A stretch of DNA of 9,796 nucleotides from positions 1 to 9,796 of the forward strand of contig JANNKM010000167.1 in the NCBI GenBank assembly GCA_031396305.1. The letters are read 5' to 3'. Each line of letters starts with the position of its first letter. The first letter of the stretch is position 1. This DNA comes from JAEMQF01 sp031396305. GTDB lineage: Bacteria > Pseudomonadota > Gammaproteobacteria > Burkholderiales > Burkholderiaceae_C. The notes under the pieces are model-generated. The model had not been told where the DNA came from. It saw only the letters and a list, made by a program, of their open reading frames with translations, and made no database searches. This document shows, in pieces, positions 1 to 6,507 of this stretch. Position numbers and translations under genes: made by a program.

Positions 1-648
1 GTCGTGAATACGAACTACAAGCTGTGGCACGACACGAACAGCGAGTTCTATCACGACTACATGCACTACTTCAATCGCATCACCGGGATGATCCAGCCCG
101 GCTACTTCGATCGCAAGTACACCGGCTATCCGAACGGGCACGCCACCGTCGGCTCGATGTCGGTCAAGTACGACGCCTACGACGGCAAGAAGGCGCGCGG
201 CGTCGGCTGGCCCGGCTTGGCGCCCGGCGGCTGGGTGCTGATCGACATCTTCCCGGGCATGACCTACAACCTGCGCACCTCGGTGCTGCGCATGGACACC
301 GCGATTCCGCTGGGGCCCAACAAGGTCGTGATCGAATTCCGCGGCCTAGGTCTGAAGAGCGACACGCCCGAACAACGCGCCGAGCGCATTCGCGATCACA
401 ACCAGATCTGGGGTCCGTTCGGCCGCAACCTGCACGAAGACCTGCTCGGCGTGCACGGCCAGGGCTTGGCGATGCGCGAGCGCACCGACAGCAAGTGGGT
501 GCTGCACGGGCGCGAGGAAAACATGACGATTCACGACGAAGGCGGCATGCGCCACTTCTACGCCGAGTGGAGCAAACGCATGGGGCGCAAGGCCTACGAC
601 CCTTTCGAGGCCGGCGCATCGACGCACGAATCGTCGGTGGCGGCTTGA
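1..648 (+). CDS. Rieske oxygenase alpha subunit, C-terminal catalytic part (5' truncated by window)
   Basis: This is the catalytic domain of the large subunit of a ring-hydroxylating-type Rieske oxygenase; the N-terminal Rieske 2Fe-2S domain lies upstream of the window. The reading frame is open from base 1, so the GTG at 4 is probably an internal Val. The mononuclear iron motif is visible near the start: N13, E15, H18 and H22 (window codon numbers) in the segment NSEFYHDYMHYFNR. The third iron ligand is probably D147 in the later stretch GPFGRNLHEDLLG, where this family has its conserved acidic pair. The following genes encode a beta subunit, reductase and Rieske ferredoxin, so this is a multicomponent oxygenase. 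The motif style and neighbours recall methanesulfonate monooxygenase MsmA. An aromatic-acid or other sulfonate oxygenase is equally possible, and I infer the substrate only from context. Stop TGA at 646-648. Confidence 0.88.
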   Translation, partial: VVNTNYKLWHDTNSEFYHDYMHYFNRITGMIQPGYFDRKYTGYPNGHATVGSMSVKYDAYDGKKARGVGWPGLAPGGWVLIDIFPGMTYNLRTSVLRMDTAIPLGPNKVVIEFRGLGLKSDTPEQRAERIRDHNQIWGPFGRNLHEDLLGVHGQGLAMRERTDSKWVLHGREENMTIHDEGGMRHFYAEWSKRMGRKAYDPFEAGASTHESSVAA

Positions 649-720
649 GGCGGGCCGGGTGCCCCACCCTGTGCCTGGCCTGAGAACCGCATCGCCATCC
701 TGAACCGAACGAGGACGCCC

Positions 721-1182
721 GTGGACGACCGACACGCCATCTCCGAACTCATCTGCAATTCCTGCACGACGCTGGACGACAAGCAGTTCAGCGCCTACCT
801 CGAACTCTGCGATCCGGCCTTCAACTACAAGATCACCGCCTACAGCCCGGAGATTCGCAAGGACATGATCTGGCTCGAGCAAGACAAGGCCGGCATGCAA
901 AGCCTTTTCGCCAACCTGCCCAAGCACAACAGCGACCAGTCGCCGCTGACGCGCCATGTCAGCGTCTACACCGTCCGGCAAGACGCTGCCGCCGGGCAGG
1001 CGCAGGTGGTCAGCGCGTTGCAGGTGTTCAAAACCTCGCTCGACGGTGGCACGACCGAGTTGTTCGCGGTGGGCAAGCTGCACGACCTGGTGCGCCTGGG
1101 CGACGCCGGCCCGAAGCTGCTGGCGCGTGAGGTCAGGTTGCAGACGCGAATGCTGGGCTTCGGGTACCACATTCCGTTCTGA
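721..1182 (+). CDS. Rieske oxygenase beta (small) subunit, SnoaL/NTF2-like fold
   Basis: A 153-residue protein with the pattern of ring-hydroxylating oxygenase small subunits. It has an N-terminal helical segment (HAISELICNSCTTLDDKQFSAY), a following LCDP turn, a central SPLTRHVSVYTV strand and a C-terminal basic strand pair. These subunits are structural partners that stabilise the alpha3beta3 hexamer and have no catalytic residues. It is somewhat shorter than the usual 160-190 residues. The GTG start at 721 is preceded by GAGGA at 711-715, five bases upstream. It follows the alpha gene after a 72-base gap, and its stop is 21 bases before the reductase. The stretch SPEIRKDMIWLEQD resembles what I remember of MsmB-type (methanesulfonate monooxygenase) small subunits, but a database search is needed to settle this. 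Confidence 0.82.
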   Translation: MDDRHAISELICNSCTTLDDKQFSAYLELCDPAFNYKITAYSPEIRKDMIWLEQDKAGMQSLFANLPKHNSDQSPLTRHVSVYTVRQDAAAGQAQVVSALQVFKTSLDGGTTELFAVGKLHDLVRLGDAGPKLLAREVRLQTRMLGFGYHIPF

Positions 1183-1203
1183 CGCATCGCTTCGACCCGC
1201 GCC

Positions 1204-2241
1204 ATGAAAGTCCAGCTCAACGCCAGAAACCGCGCGCATCACTTCGATGCCGCGCCGGCCGAGAAGATTCTCTACGCGGGTCTTGGCCAGGCGATCGGTT
1301 TGCCCTACGAATGCGGCAGCGGCACCTGTGGCACATGCAAAGCAAGGCTGCTGTCGGGTGAGATCGACGACGGCTGGCCGCAGGCGCCGGGGCGCAAGTA
1401 CCTCAAGGCCGCGAATGAGTTCCTGATGTGCCAGTGCGCGGCGCGGGGCGATGTGTCGGTCGAGGTCGCCAGCTTCGTCGAGAACTTCGATCCCGCCGTG
1501 TGCGTGCCGGCCGCCGTGCGGGGCCGCATCCGTGCCAGCCGGATGCTGACGCACGACGTGATGGACCTGCACATCGACCTCGACGTACCGATGGATTTCG
1601 ACGCCGGCCAGTTCGTGCTGATCCGGGTGCCGGGAATCGATGGCTACCGCGGTTGGTCGATGGTCAACTTCGAGCGCAATGCAAGGTCGCTGCGGTTCGT
1701 CGTCAAGAAAAAGCCGGGTGGAGCGCTGTCGGACTGGCTGTTCTCGCAGTCGCGCGACGGCGCGCAGGTCGAGGTTTTCGGGCCGCTCGGCACTGCCACC
1801 TTCTATCCATCGATTGCCATGAACATCGTGTGCATTGCCGGTGGCAGTGGCATCGCCGGCATGATGTCGATCCTGGCGCGCGCGGCCGGTGAGAACTATT
1901 TCGCGCAGCACAGCGGCGACGTGTTTTTCGGCGTTCGCTCGATGCACGACGCCTTCTACCTCGACGAGTTCGTGCGCCTGCGCGAGCAATGCGGCGCCAA
2001 GCTGCGGGTCACGGTCGCGCTGTCCGATGGCGAAGCCTCGGCCACCGACCTAGCCGGATTTCCTTCGCTCGAATTCGATACTGGCTTCGTGCACCTGGTG
2101 GCCGAACGGCGCATGCAGGGCCGCTATCAAGGCGTTCGCGCCTACGTGGCCGGGCCACCGCCCGCGGTGGATGCCAGCGTGCGCATGTTGCTGATGTCGC
2201 GCGTGTCCACCGCCAACATCCGCTACGACAAGTTCAGCTGA
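1204..2241 (+). CDS. Oxygenase reductase: 2Fe-2S ferredoxin - FAD - NAD(P)H domains
   Basis: This reductase takes electrons from NAD(P)H through FAD and a plant-type 2Fe-2S centre, then passes them to the Rieske ferredoxin and oxygenase. Domain order is visible. The N-terminal 2Fe-2S domain (about 1-90) has ligands C37, C42, C45 and C76 (C-x4-C-x2-C-x30-C). A ferredoxin-reductase FAD barrel spans about 100-200, with R149-G-W151-S152 in place of the usual R-x-Y-S. The NAD(P) domain (about 205-345) has the glycine-rich GGSGIAGM, the late AGPPPAVD loop (usually CGPP) and the family's aromatic C-terminus, YDKFS. The 345-residue length fits MsmD/BenC-type reductases. ATG 1204 has no clear Shine-Dalgarno, but the 2Fe-2S domain starts right after it, so an earlier start is not needed. 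The Rieske ferredoxin starts 10 bases after its stop, suggesting translational coupling. Confidence 0.93.
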   Translation: MKVQLNARNRAHHFDAAPAEKILYAGLGQAIGLPYECGSGTCGTCKARLLSGEIDDGWPQAPGRKYLKAANEFLMCQCAARGDVSVEVASFVENFDPAVCVPAAVRGRIRASRMLTHDVMDLHIDLDVPMDFDAGQFVLIRVPGIDGYRGWSMVNFERNARSLRFVVKKKPGGALSDWLFSQSRDGAQVEVFGPLGTATFYPSIAMNIVCIAGGSGIAGMMSILARAAGENYFAQHSGDVFFGVRSMHDAFYLDEFVRLREQCGAKLRVTVALSDGEASATDLAGFPSLEFDTGFVHLVAERRMQGRYQGVRAYVAGPPPAVDASVRMLLMSRVSTANIRYDKFS

Positions 2242-2251
2242 CGCCCTGGGC

Positions 2252-2980
2252 ATGAAGCGCATTCACATCTGCAAGTCGAGCGACATTCCAGCCAACGGAA
2301 TGAAGAGCTACGACACCGCACTGGGCGTTAAGGTTCTGATCGCCAACAGCGGCGACGCCTTCTACGGCTACCAGGGTCTGTGCCCGCACCAAGATGTGTG
2401 CCTGGACGAAGGAATCTTCGACGGCTCGACGCTCACCTGTCACCAGCACCTGTGGCAGTGGGATATCACCACCGGCGACGCCCTGGGCCAGGCCGAGGCG
2501 CCGCTGGAACGCTTCGAGATCGAGCACGAAGGCGGCGACATCTTCGTGCTCCAGTCGAGCGCGCTGAAGGTGTCGGAATTGTTCAAGGGCGCCTCGGACG
2601 CGGTGATCGCGCGCCTGGACGCGCTGGCGCGCCGCGAAGAATACGCCAGCCCGAGTGTCCTCTACAACCTGGGCGACCCGTGCGACGACCTCTACATTCT
2701 GGAGTCGGGCCGCGTCGAGTTCGCGATCGGGCGCGAAGACCGCACCAGCCTGGCCGGATTCATGCTGCGCAAGGGCGAAGTCTTCGGCTGGGCCGCGTTG
2801 CTCGAAGACCAGCCGCGGCGCATCGCGAAGGCCGCCTGTGTCGAGAAATCCACACTGCTCAGGTTGAACGGCGAAGCGGTTCTGGGCGTGCTGCACGACG
2901 ACCCGGTTTCGGGCTACCTGGTGATGCGCCAGCTCTCGATGTTGATCACGCGGCACCTGCGCAGGCAGGGCGAGAAATGA
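2252..2980 (+). CDS. Rieske 2Fe-2S ferredoxin fused to a C-terminal cyclic-nucleotide-binding-like domain
   Basis: A 242-residue two-domain protein. Residues 1-103 form a Rieske ferredoxin of the toluene-4-monooxygenase TmoC type, with cluster ligands C44, H46, C63 and H66 (C-x-H-x16-C-x2-H), followed by the typical LWQWD turn. It should carry electrons from the reductase to the oxygenase. Ordinary Rieske ferredoxins end near here (about 100-120 residues). Residues about 107-238 (bases about 2570-2965) are instead a CRP/cNMP-type beta-roll, with the core SGRVEF, then GEVFGWAALL and PRRIAKA. The Glu of the canonical F-G-E-L-A phosphate-binding cassette is Trp (W180), so binding of cAMP or cGMP is doubtful. 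No helix-turn-helix follows, so it is not a transcription factor. A closely similar domain starts the permease at 4283. I infer that electron supply may be ligand-gated or docked through this domain. Confidence 0.9.
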   Translation: MKRIHICKSSDIPANGMKSYDTALGVKVLIANSGDAFYGYQGLCPHQDVCLDEGIFDGSTLTCHQHLWQWDITTGDALGQAEAPLERFEIEHEGGDIFVLQSSALKVSELFKGASDAVIARLDALARREEYASPSVLYNLGDPCDDLYILESGRVEFAIGREDRTSLAGFMLRKGEVFGWAALLEDQPRRIAKAACVEKSTLLRLNGEAVLGVLHDDPVSGYLVMRQLSMLITRHLRRQGEK

Positions 2981-3008
2981 ACCGTATCGAATGGTCCGGC
3001 AGTTCCGT

Positions 3009-3023
3009 GCTCGCATCGCGAGC
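3009..3023 (+). other. Short GC-rich inverted repeat between oxygenase and transporter genes
   Basis: GCTCGC and GCGAGC flank a three-base ATC, giving a perfect 6-bp stem in the 70-base gap between the ferredoxin and the binding-protein gene. No T-run follows, so it does not look like an intrinsic terminator. It could be a transcript-stabilising or processing hairpin that lets the binding-protein message differ in amount from the oxygenase message. A stem this short can also arise by chance in GC-rich DNA. Confidence 0.25.
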
Positions 3024-3038
3024 CACCCACCTTCAAGC

Positions 3039-3044
3039 AAGGAG
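3039..3044 (+). promoter_or_regulatory. Ribosome binding site fixing the start of the binding-protein gene
   Basis: AAGGAG sits six bases before ATG 3051. It supports that start over the in-frame ATG at 2991, which has no such site and would place about 20 extra residues before the signal peptide. Confidence 0.75.
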
Positions 3045-3050
3045 ACAAGC

Positions 3051-4196
3051 ATGACGTCCTGGACAACCAAGCGAGTACGAAACGCCGCCGTGGGCATTTC
3101 GACGGCCTGTGGTCTCGGCTTCGGCGCCGTTTCGACGGCGTTCGCCGCCGACCTCGACTACGGCAAGCCGGGCGACCCGGTTCAGTTGGTGATCGGCTAC
3201 CAGCCTTACTACACCCAGTCGTGGTCTGGCGTGGTGATGCGTGGCAAGAAGTTCTACGAGAAGCACTTGCCCAAGGGCTCCACGGTCGATTTCTCGATCG
3301 GGTTGCAAGGCGCGGTGATCGTCAACGCGATGCTCGCCGGCAAACAGCACATCGGCTACATGGGCGACATGCCGGCGATCGTCTCGACCACCAAGGAGTC
3401 GGTCGCCGACATCCGCATTGTCGCGACCCTGGGCATCGGCTATGACCAATGCAACGTGCTGCTGGCGAGCAACGACTCACCCAAGTTCAACAGCGGCAAG
3501 GAAGGCCTGAAGTGGTTGGAGGGCAAGCGCGTCGGCATCCCGCTGGGCAGTTGCGCCGACCGCTTTGCGAAGGAGGCGTTCAAGAAAGAGGGCGTCACTC
3601 CGGCGGCGATCATGAACCAGAACATCGAGGTCATCACCAGCGGCTTTCGGGCCGGCAAGCTCGACGCGGCGGTGATTTGGGAGCCCACGGCGTCGCGCCT
3701 GGTCGAGGAAGGCCTCGCCAAGCGTATCGCCAGCGGCGCAACGGTCGACGAAAAGGACGGTGGCTTCCTGGCGATGCGTGCGGACCTGATCAAGCAGCGG
3801 CCCGATGTCGCGAAGGCCTGGTTGAACGCGGAGCTCGACGCCCAGTTGTTCCTGGCCGATCCGAAGAACGCGATGGACGTCGCCGCGATGGCGACGCAGC
3901 AGGCCACCGGATTCACCGAGAAAGTGCTTTGGCACTCGCTCTATGGGCAATACCCGGCCGCGGTGGGCGGCGTGCCCGTGCGCATGCAACTGCCCTTCAC
4001 GCTCACGCCCGACGTGGTGAAGCAGATCAATGAATCCGCGACCTTCCTGTTCTCGATCAAAAGCATCAATGTCGAGAAGCTGCGCGGCGAAGCGCTGATG
4101 GGCGACATGGCGCAGCAGGTGCTCAAGGACCGCGGCTTGACCTCGCCGATCGGCCAGGTCAAGTCGATGCCCGCCGCCGAGTACGGCAAGAAGTAA
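3051..4196 (+). CDS. ABC transporter periplasmic substrate-binding protein, NitT/TauT (SsuA/TauA-like) family
   Basis: A 381-residue exported solute-binding protein of the nitrate/sulfonate/taurine class, feeding the two-permease importer encoded downstream. From ATG 3051 it has a Sec signal peptide: basic MTSWTTKRVRN, a hydrophobic Ala/Gly/Val core, and cleavage near AFA-A-DLDYG around residues 31-33. Family hallmarks are an early beta-strand VIGYQPYYTQS, the LQGAVIVNAMLAGKQHIGYMGDMPAI region (Ala-Gly-x-x-x-Ile-Gly with pocket residues), the hinge GKRVGIPLGSCADRF, and the second-lobe strand FRAGKLDAAVIWEPTA. It is longer than typical SsuA or TauA (about 320), with a roughly 60-residue C-terminal extension. 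The lack of a lipobox suggests a free periplasmic protein. The family suggests a small anion or sulfonate; the ligand cannot be read from sequence. Confidence 0.9.
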   Translation: MTSWTTKRVRNAAVGISTACGLGFGAVSTAFAADLDYGKPGDPVQLVIGYQPYYTQSWSGVVMRGKKFYEKHLPKGSTVDFSIGLQGAVIVNAMLAGKQHIGYMGDMPAIVSTTKESVADIRIVATLGIGYDQCNVLLASNDSPKFNSGKEGLKWLEGKRVGIPLGSCADRFAKEAFKKEGVTPAAIMNQNIEVITSGFRAGKLDAAVIWEPTASRLVEEGLAKRIASGATVDEKDGGFLAMRADLIKQRPDVAKAWLNAELDAQLFLADPKNAMDVAAMATQQATGFTEKVLWHSLYGQYPAAVGGVPVRMQLPFTLTPDVVKQINESATFLFSIKSINVEKLRGEALMGDMAQQVLKDRGLTSPIGQVKSMPAAEYGKK

Positions 4197-4272
4197 CTCG
4201 ACTCGAACCACCCCACACTGTTCGGCGCGGCCGCGATGCCGCCGGCGGTGCCCGAGTTCGGCCCCATTGCCC

Positions 4273-4278
4273 AGGAGG
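4273..4278 (+). promoter_or_regulatory. Ribosome binding site of the sensor-permease gene
   Basis: A full AGGAGG lies four bases before ATG 4283, in a GC-rich 86-base gap after the binding protein. The gap also holds the palindromic stretches CGCGGCCGCG and CCGCCGGCGG (about 4226-4248), with no T-run. The in-phase cNMP-like domain begins at once after this ATG, confirming that it is a native part of the permease. Confidence 0.7.
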
Positions 4279-4282
4279 ATGC

Positions 4283-5641
4283 ATGGATCAGATTGGTGCG
4301 GTGCTCAAGCGAGCCATGCCGTTCCAGACGGTGCCGCCGGAGATGTTGCAAAAGATCGTGAAGCTGTCGACGCTGCGCTCGTATGCGCGCGGCGACATGA
4401 TCTACGACTTCGACGAAGAGGCCGACGACGTCTACATCGTCGCCTCGGGCCGCGTGAACCATGCATTGCGCGGCGAGATCGACGGCGAGATCCTCGAAAA
4501 GGTGATGCGCCCCGGCGACGTGTTCGGCTGGGCTGCCGTGCTGACCGGCCGGCGCGCGCGCTTGGCGCGCACCACCTGCCTCGAGCGCACCGAGGTCCTG
4601 CGCATCAACGGCGAGGCGCTGATGGCGCTGATCAAGCAGTCTCCCGCGAGTGGCGATGTCGTCATGAGTCGCTTCGCGACGATGATCACGCGGGAGTTCT
4701 CGGCTTCGTCCGCGGTGGCTTCGCGCGTGCCGCATTTCAGCGTCACCGATGCCGCGGTGGCGGTGGGCAGTGTGGGGGGTGACGGCTGGGCACGCATGGC
4801 ATACCGCGTGTCGCAGTGGCTCAAGAGCCCGAAGCCCTACATGATGCTGGCGGGCTACGCGATCGTTCTCGGTCTGTGGTACTTCACGGTCCAGGTCTGG
4901 AAGCTGCCGCGCTTCGTCGACATGCCCGGGCTCACGACGGTGTTCACCGAAATGTTCAGCCGCGACCCGATGTACGGGCTTTCTGTCTTTACACCGCAGT
5001 ACTACGACCACATCCTCGCGAGCGTGCGACGTGTCTCGATCGCCTTCTTGCTCGCCACCGCGCTGGGTGTGCCGCTGGGTCTGTTCCTGGGATGGTCGAA
5101 GACTTTTCGCGAGTACGTGTTCCCGCTGTTCGAGACGCTGCGGCCGATTCCGATCCTGGCCTGGGTGCCGCTGGCGATCCTGATGTTCTCGGGAACCGAA
5201 ACGCCGGTGATCTTCCTGACCTTCCTGGCGTCTTTCTTTGCCACTGCTCTGAACACGATGCTGGGCGTCGAGTCGATCGACGAATCTTACAGCCGCGCCG
5301 CCTACTGCCTGGGCGCGAACAAATGGCAGGTGTTCCGCGAGGTGATCGTACCGGGATCGATGCCCTACATCTTCACCGGGCTGCAGATCTCGGTCGGCGT
5401 CGCCTGGTTCTCGCTGGTGGCGGGGGAGATGGTCTCGGGCGGGGGAGATGGTCTCGGGCGAATTCGGTCTGGGCTACGTGATCAACACCTCGTACACGAT
5501 GGTGCAGTACCCGACGATCGTGATCGGCATGATCACGCTCGGTGCGGTGGGCTACATCACCAGCGCCATGGTGCGCATGGCGGGCGACATGATGATGCAG
5601 TGGCGCGTGCGCGAACTCGCGTTGGGAGGACGCTGAGATGA
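4283..5641 (+). CDS. cNMP-like domain fused to ABC permease; 3' end frameshifted by a 19-bp duplication
   Basis: Inner-membrane permease of a SsuC/TauC-type importer with an unusual N-terminal sensor. Residues 1-140 are a cNMP/CRP-like beta-roll (SGRVNHAL, GDVFGWAAVL, W83 replacing the canonical Glu). A linker of about 45 residues follows, then the permease domain from about 185, with helices near 187-205, 250-270, 285-303, 308-328 and 362-382. The EAA-loop equivalent is SRAAYCLGANKWQVFREVIVP (RAA at 338-340). The frame is correct through codon 386 (base 5440). The exact duplication at 5422-5459 then shifts it, giving 66 foreign residues and a stop at 5639-5641. Without the extra 19 bases the protein would be 444 residues, end at TGA 5634-5636 and gain a sixth helix (IVIGMITLGAVGYITSAMV). 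As sequenced the gene is probably non-functional, unless the duplication is an assembly error. Confidence 0.9.
   Translation: MDQIGAVLKRAMPFQTVPPEMLQKIVKLSTLRSYARGDMIYDFDEEADDVYIVASGRVNHALRGEIDGEILEKVMRPGDVFGWAAVLTGRRARLARTTCLERTEVLRINGEALMALIKQSPASGDVVMSRFATMITREFSASSAVASRVPHFSVTDAAVAVGSVGGDGWARMAYRVSQWLKSPKPYMMLAGYAIVLGLWYFTVQVWKLPRFVDMPGLTTVFTEMFSRDPMYGLSVFTPQYYDHILASVRRVSIAFLLATALGVPLGLFLGWSKTFREYVFPLFETLRPIPILAWVPLAILMFSGTETPVIFLTFLASFFATALNTMLGVESIDESYSRAAYCLGANKWQVFREVIVPGSMPYIFTGLQISVGVAWFSLVAGEMVSGGGDGLGRIRSGLRDQHLVHDGAVPDDRDRHDHARCGGLHHQRHGAHGGRHDDAVARARTRVGRTLR
5422..5459. repeat. Exact 19-bp tandem duplication causing a frameshift
   Basis: GGGGGAGATGGTCTCGGGC occurs twice head-to-tail, at 5422-5440 and 5441-5459, without a mismatch. 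Nineteen bases is not a multiple of three, so the permease leaves its frame here. Deleting one copy restores AGEMVSGEFGLGYVIN, the expected sequence after the fifth helix of this permease family. Either replication slippage or an assembly error could produce it. Confidence 0.97.
5448..5636 (+). pseudogene. Displaced C-terminal part of the sensor-permease (sixth helix)
   Basis: This frame encodes the true end of the permease started at 4283: GEFGLGYVINTS, the last membrane helix VIGMITLGAVGYITSAMV, and a basic cytoplasmic tail. It is separated from the rest only by the 19-bp duplication. It has an ATG at 5448 inside the second repeat copy but no independent ribosome site, so I treat it as a fragment and not a gene. 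Its stop (5634-5636) is one base before the next gene's ATG, the spacing expected for the intact operon. Confidence 0.85.
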
Positions 5642-6504
5642 GCGCCACTCCAGGCGGGCCGCAGGTCGGCAGCGCACGAGCGGCCACGCAGGGCGCGATC
5701 CGCATCGACGACGTCGTCAAGATCTACGACCCCGATGGCGCCGCCGTGATGGCGGTCGACCACTGCACCTTGGACATTCCGGCGGGGCAGATCTGCATGA
5801 TCGTCGGCCCCTCGGGCTGCGGCAAGACCACGCTGCTCAACGCAATCGCCGGATTTCACAGCATCACGTCGGGCAGCATCACGATGGACGGTGAGCTGCT
5901 GTGTGGCCCCGGCAAGCCACAGGCCGAACCCGGCTCGGACCGCATCGTGGTGTTCCAGAACGGTGCCTTGTTTCCGTGGAAGACGAATCTCGAGAACGTC
6001 GCCTTCGGCCCGCTGATGCAGGGCAAGCTGCGCAAGAAGGAGATCCACGAAAAAGCGCGCGGCATGATGGCCGACGCCGGCCTGAACGGCACCGAGAACA
6101 ACTACCCCGGCGAAGTGTCTTCGGGCTTGCGCCGGCGCGTGGAGATCGTGCGCGCGCTGATGAACGACCCCAAGGTGTTGCTGTTCGACGAGCCCTATCG
6201 CGCACTCGACTCGTTGACGAAGTCGGTGATGCACGAAGCGCTGCTTGAGATCTACTACAAGAATAAGGTCACGATCTTCTTCATCACGCATGACCTGGAA
6301 GAGGCGATCTTCCTCGGCCATCGACTCGTGATCATGACGTCGCGGCCGTGCCGGCCGAAGAAGATCCTCGACGTCGATATTCCTCATCCGCGCGACTACA
6401 GCGTTCTGACCAGCCCGCGATTCCGTGAACTCATGGAACAGACGAGCTCGATCGTGCACGAGGAGGCGAAAAAATCCTTCGCCGCCGGCGAGAAAGAGGG
6501 TTGA
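5638..6504 (+). CDS. ABC importer ATPase 1 (NitT/TauT type) with degenerate signature motif
   Basis: A 288-residue cytoplasmic ATPase that would pair with the downstream ATPase to drive the importer. Walker A is GPSGCGKTT (57-65), the Q-loop is VFQNGALFPW (Q107), Walker B is LLFDE (E185) and the H-loop is ITHD (H218). The signature, normally LSGG-x-Q, reads V160-S-S-G-L, so its first Gly is Ser and the Leu is Val. In ABC proteins the signature of one subunit completes the ATP site of its partner, so the ATP bound to ATPase 2 would face a weakened signature. ATG 5638 has GGGAGGA at 5624-5630, seven bases upstream. An N-terminal extension of about 20 residues precedes the first strand, and the C-terminal tail contains HEEAKKSF, echoed in ATPase 2. 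Confidence 0.93.
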   Translation: MSATPGGPQVGSARAATQGAIRIDDVVKIYDPDGAAVMAVDHCTLDIPAGQICMIVGPSGCGKTTLLNAIAGFHSITSGSITMDGELLCGPGKPQAEPGSDRIVVFQNGALFPWKTNLENVAFGPLMQGKLRKKEIHEKARGMMADAGLNGTENNYPGEVSSGLRRRVEIVRALMNDPKVLLFDEPYRALDSLTKSVMHEALLEIYYKNKVTIFFITHDLEEAIFLGHRLVIMTSRPCRPKKILDVDIPHPRDYSVLTSPRFRELMEQTSSIVHEEAKKSFAAGEKEG

Positions 6505-6507
6505 TCC

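Noticed and set aside
346..1989. 547-codon open frame on the minus strand
   Set aside because: It lies opposite the alpha, beta and reductase genes, whose domains and motifs are unambiguous. Its composition (Arg/His/Ala/Val-rich, no motif) is that of an antisense shadow in GC-rich DNA.
2991..3050. Earlier in-frame start (ATG 2991) for the binding protein
   Set aside because: There is no ribosome site before it, and the added residues would precede a complete signal peptide. AAGGAG at 3039-3044 supports ATG 3051.
4221..4250. GC palindromes between the binding protein and the sensor-permease as a terminator
   Set aside because: The palindromes are short and GC-only with no T-run, and a strong ribosome site follows at once, so an operon-internal gap is more likely.
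5422..5641. Programmed ribosomal frameshift in the permease
   Set aside because: The shift is explained fully by an exact 19-bp duplication, and I see no slippery heptamer with a downstream structure. An extra 66-residue tail with no membrane helix has no sign of selection.
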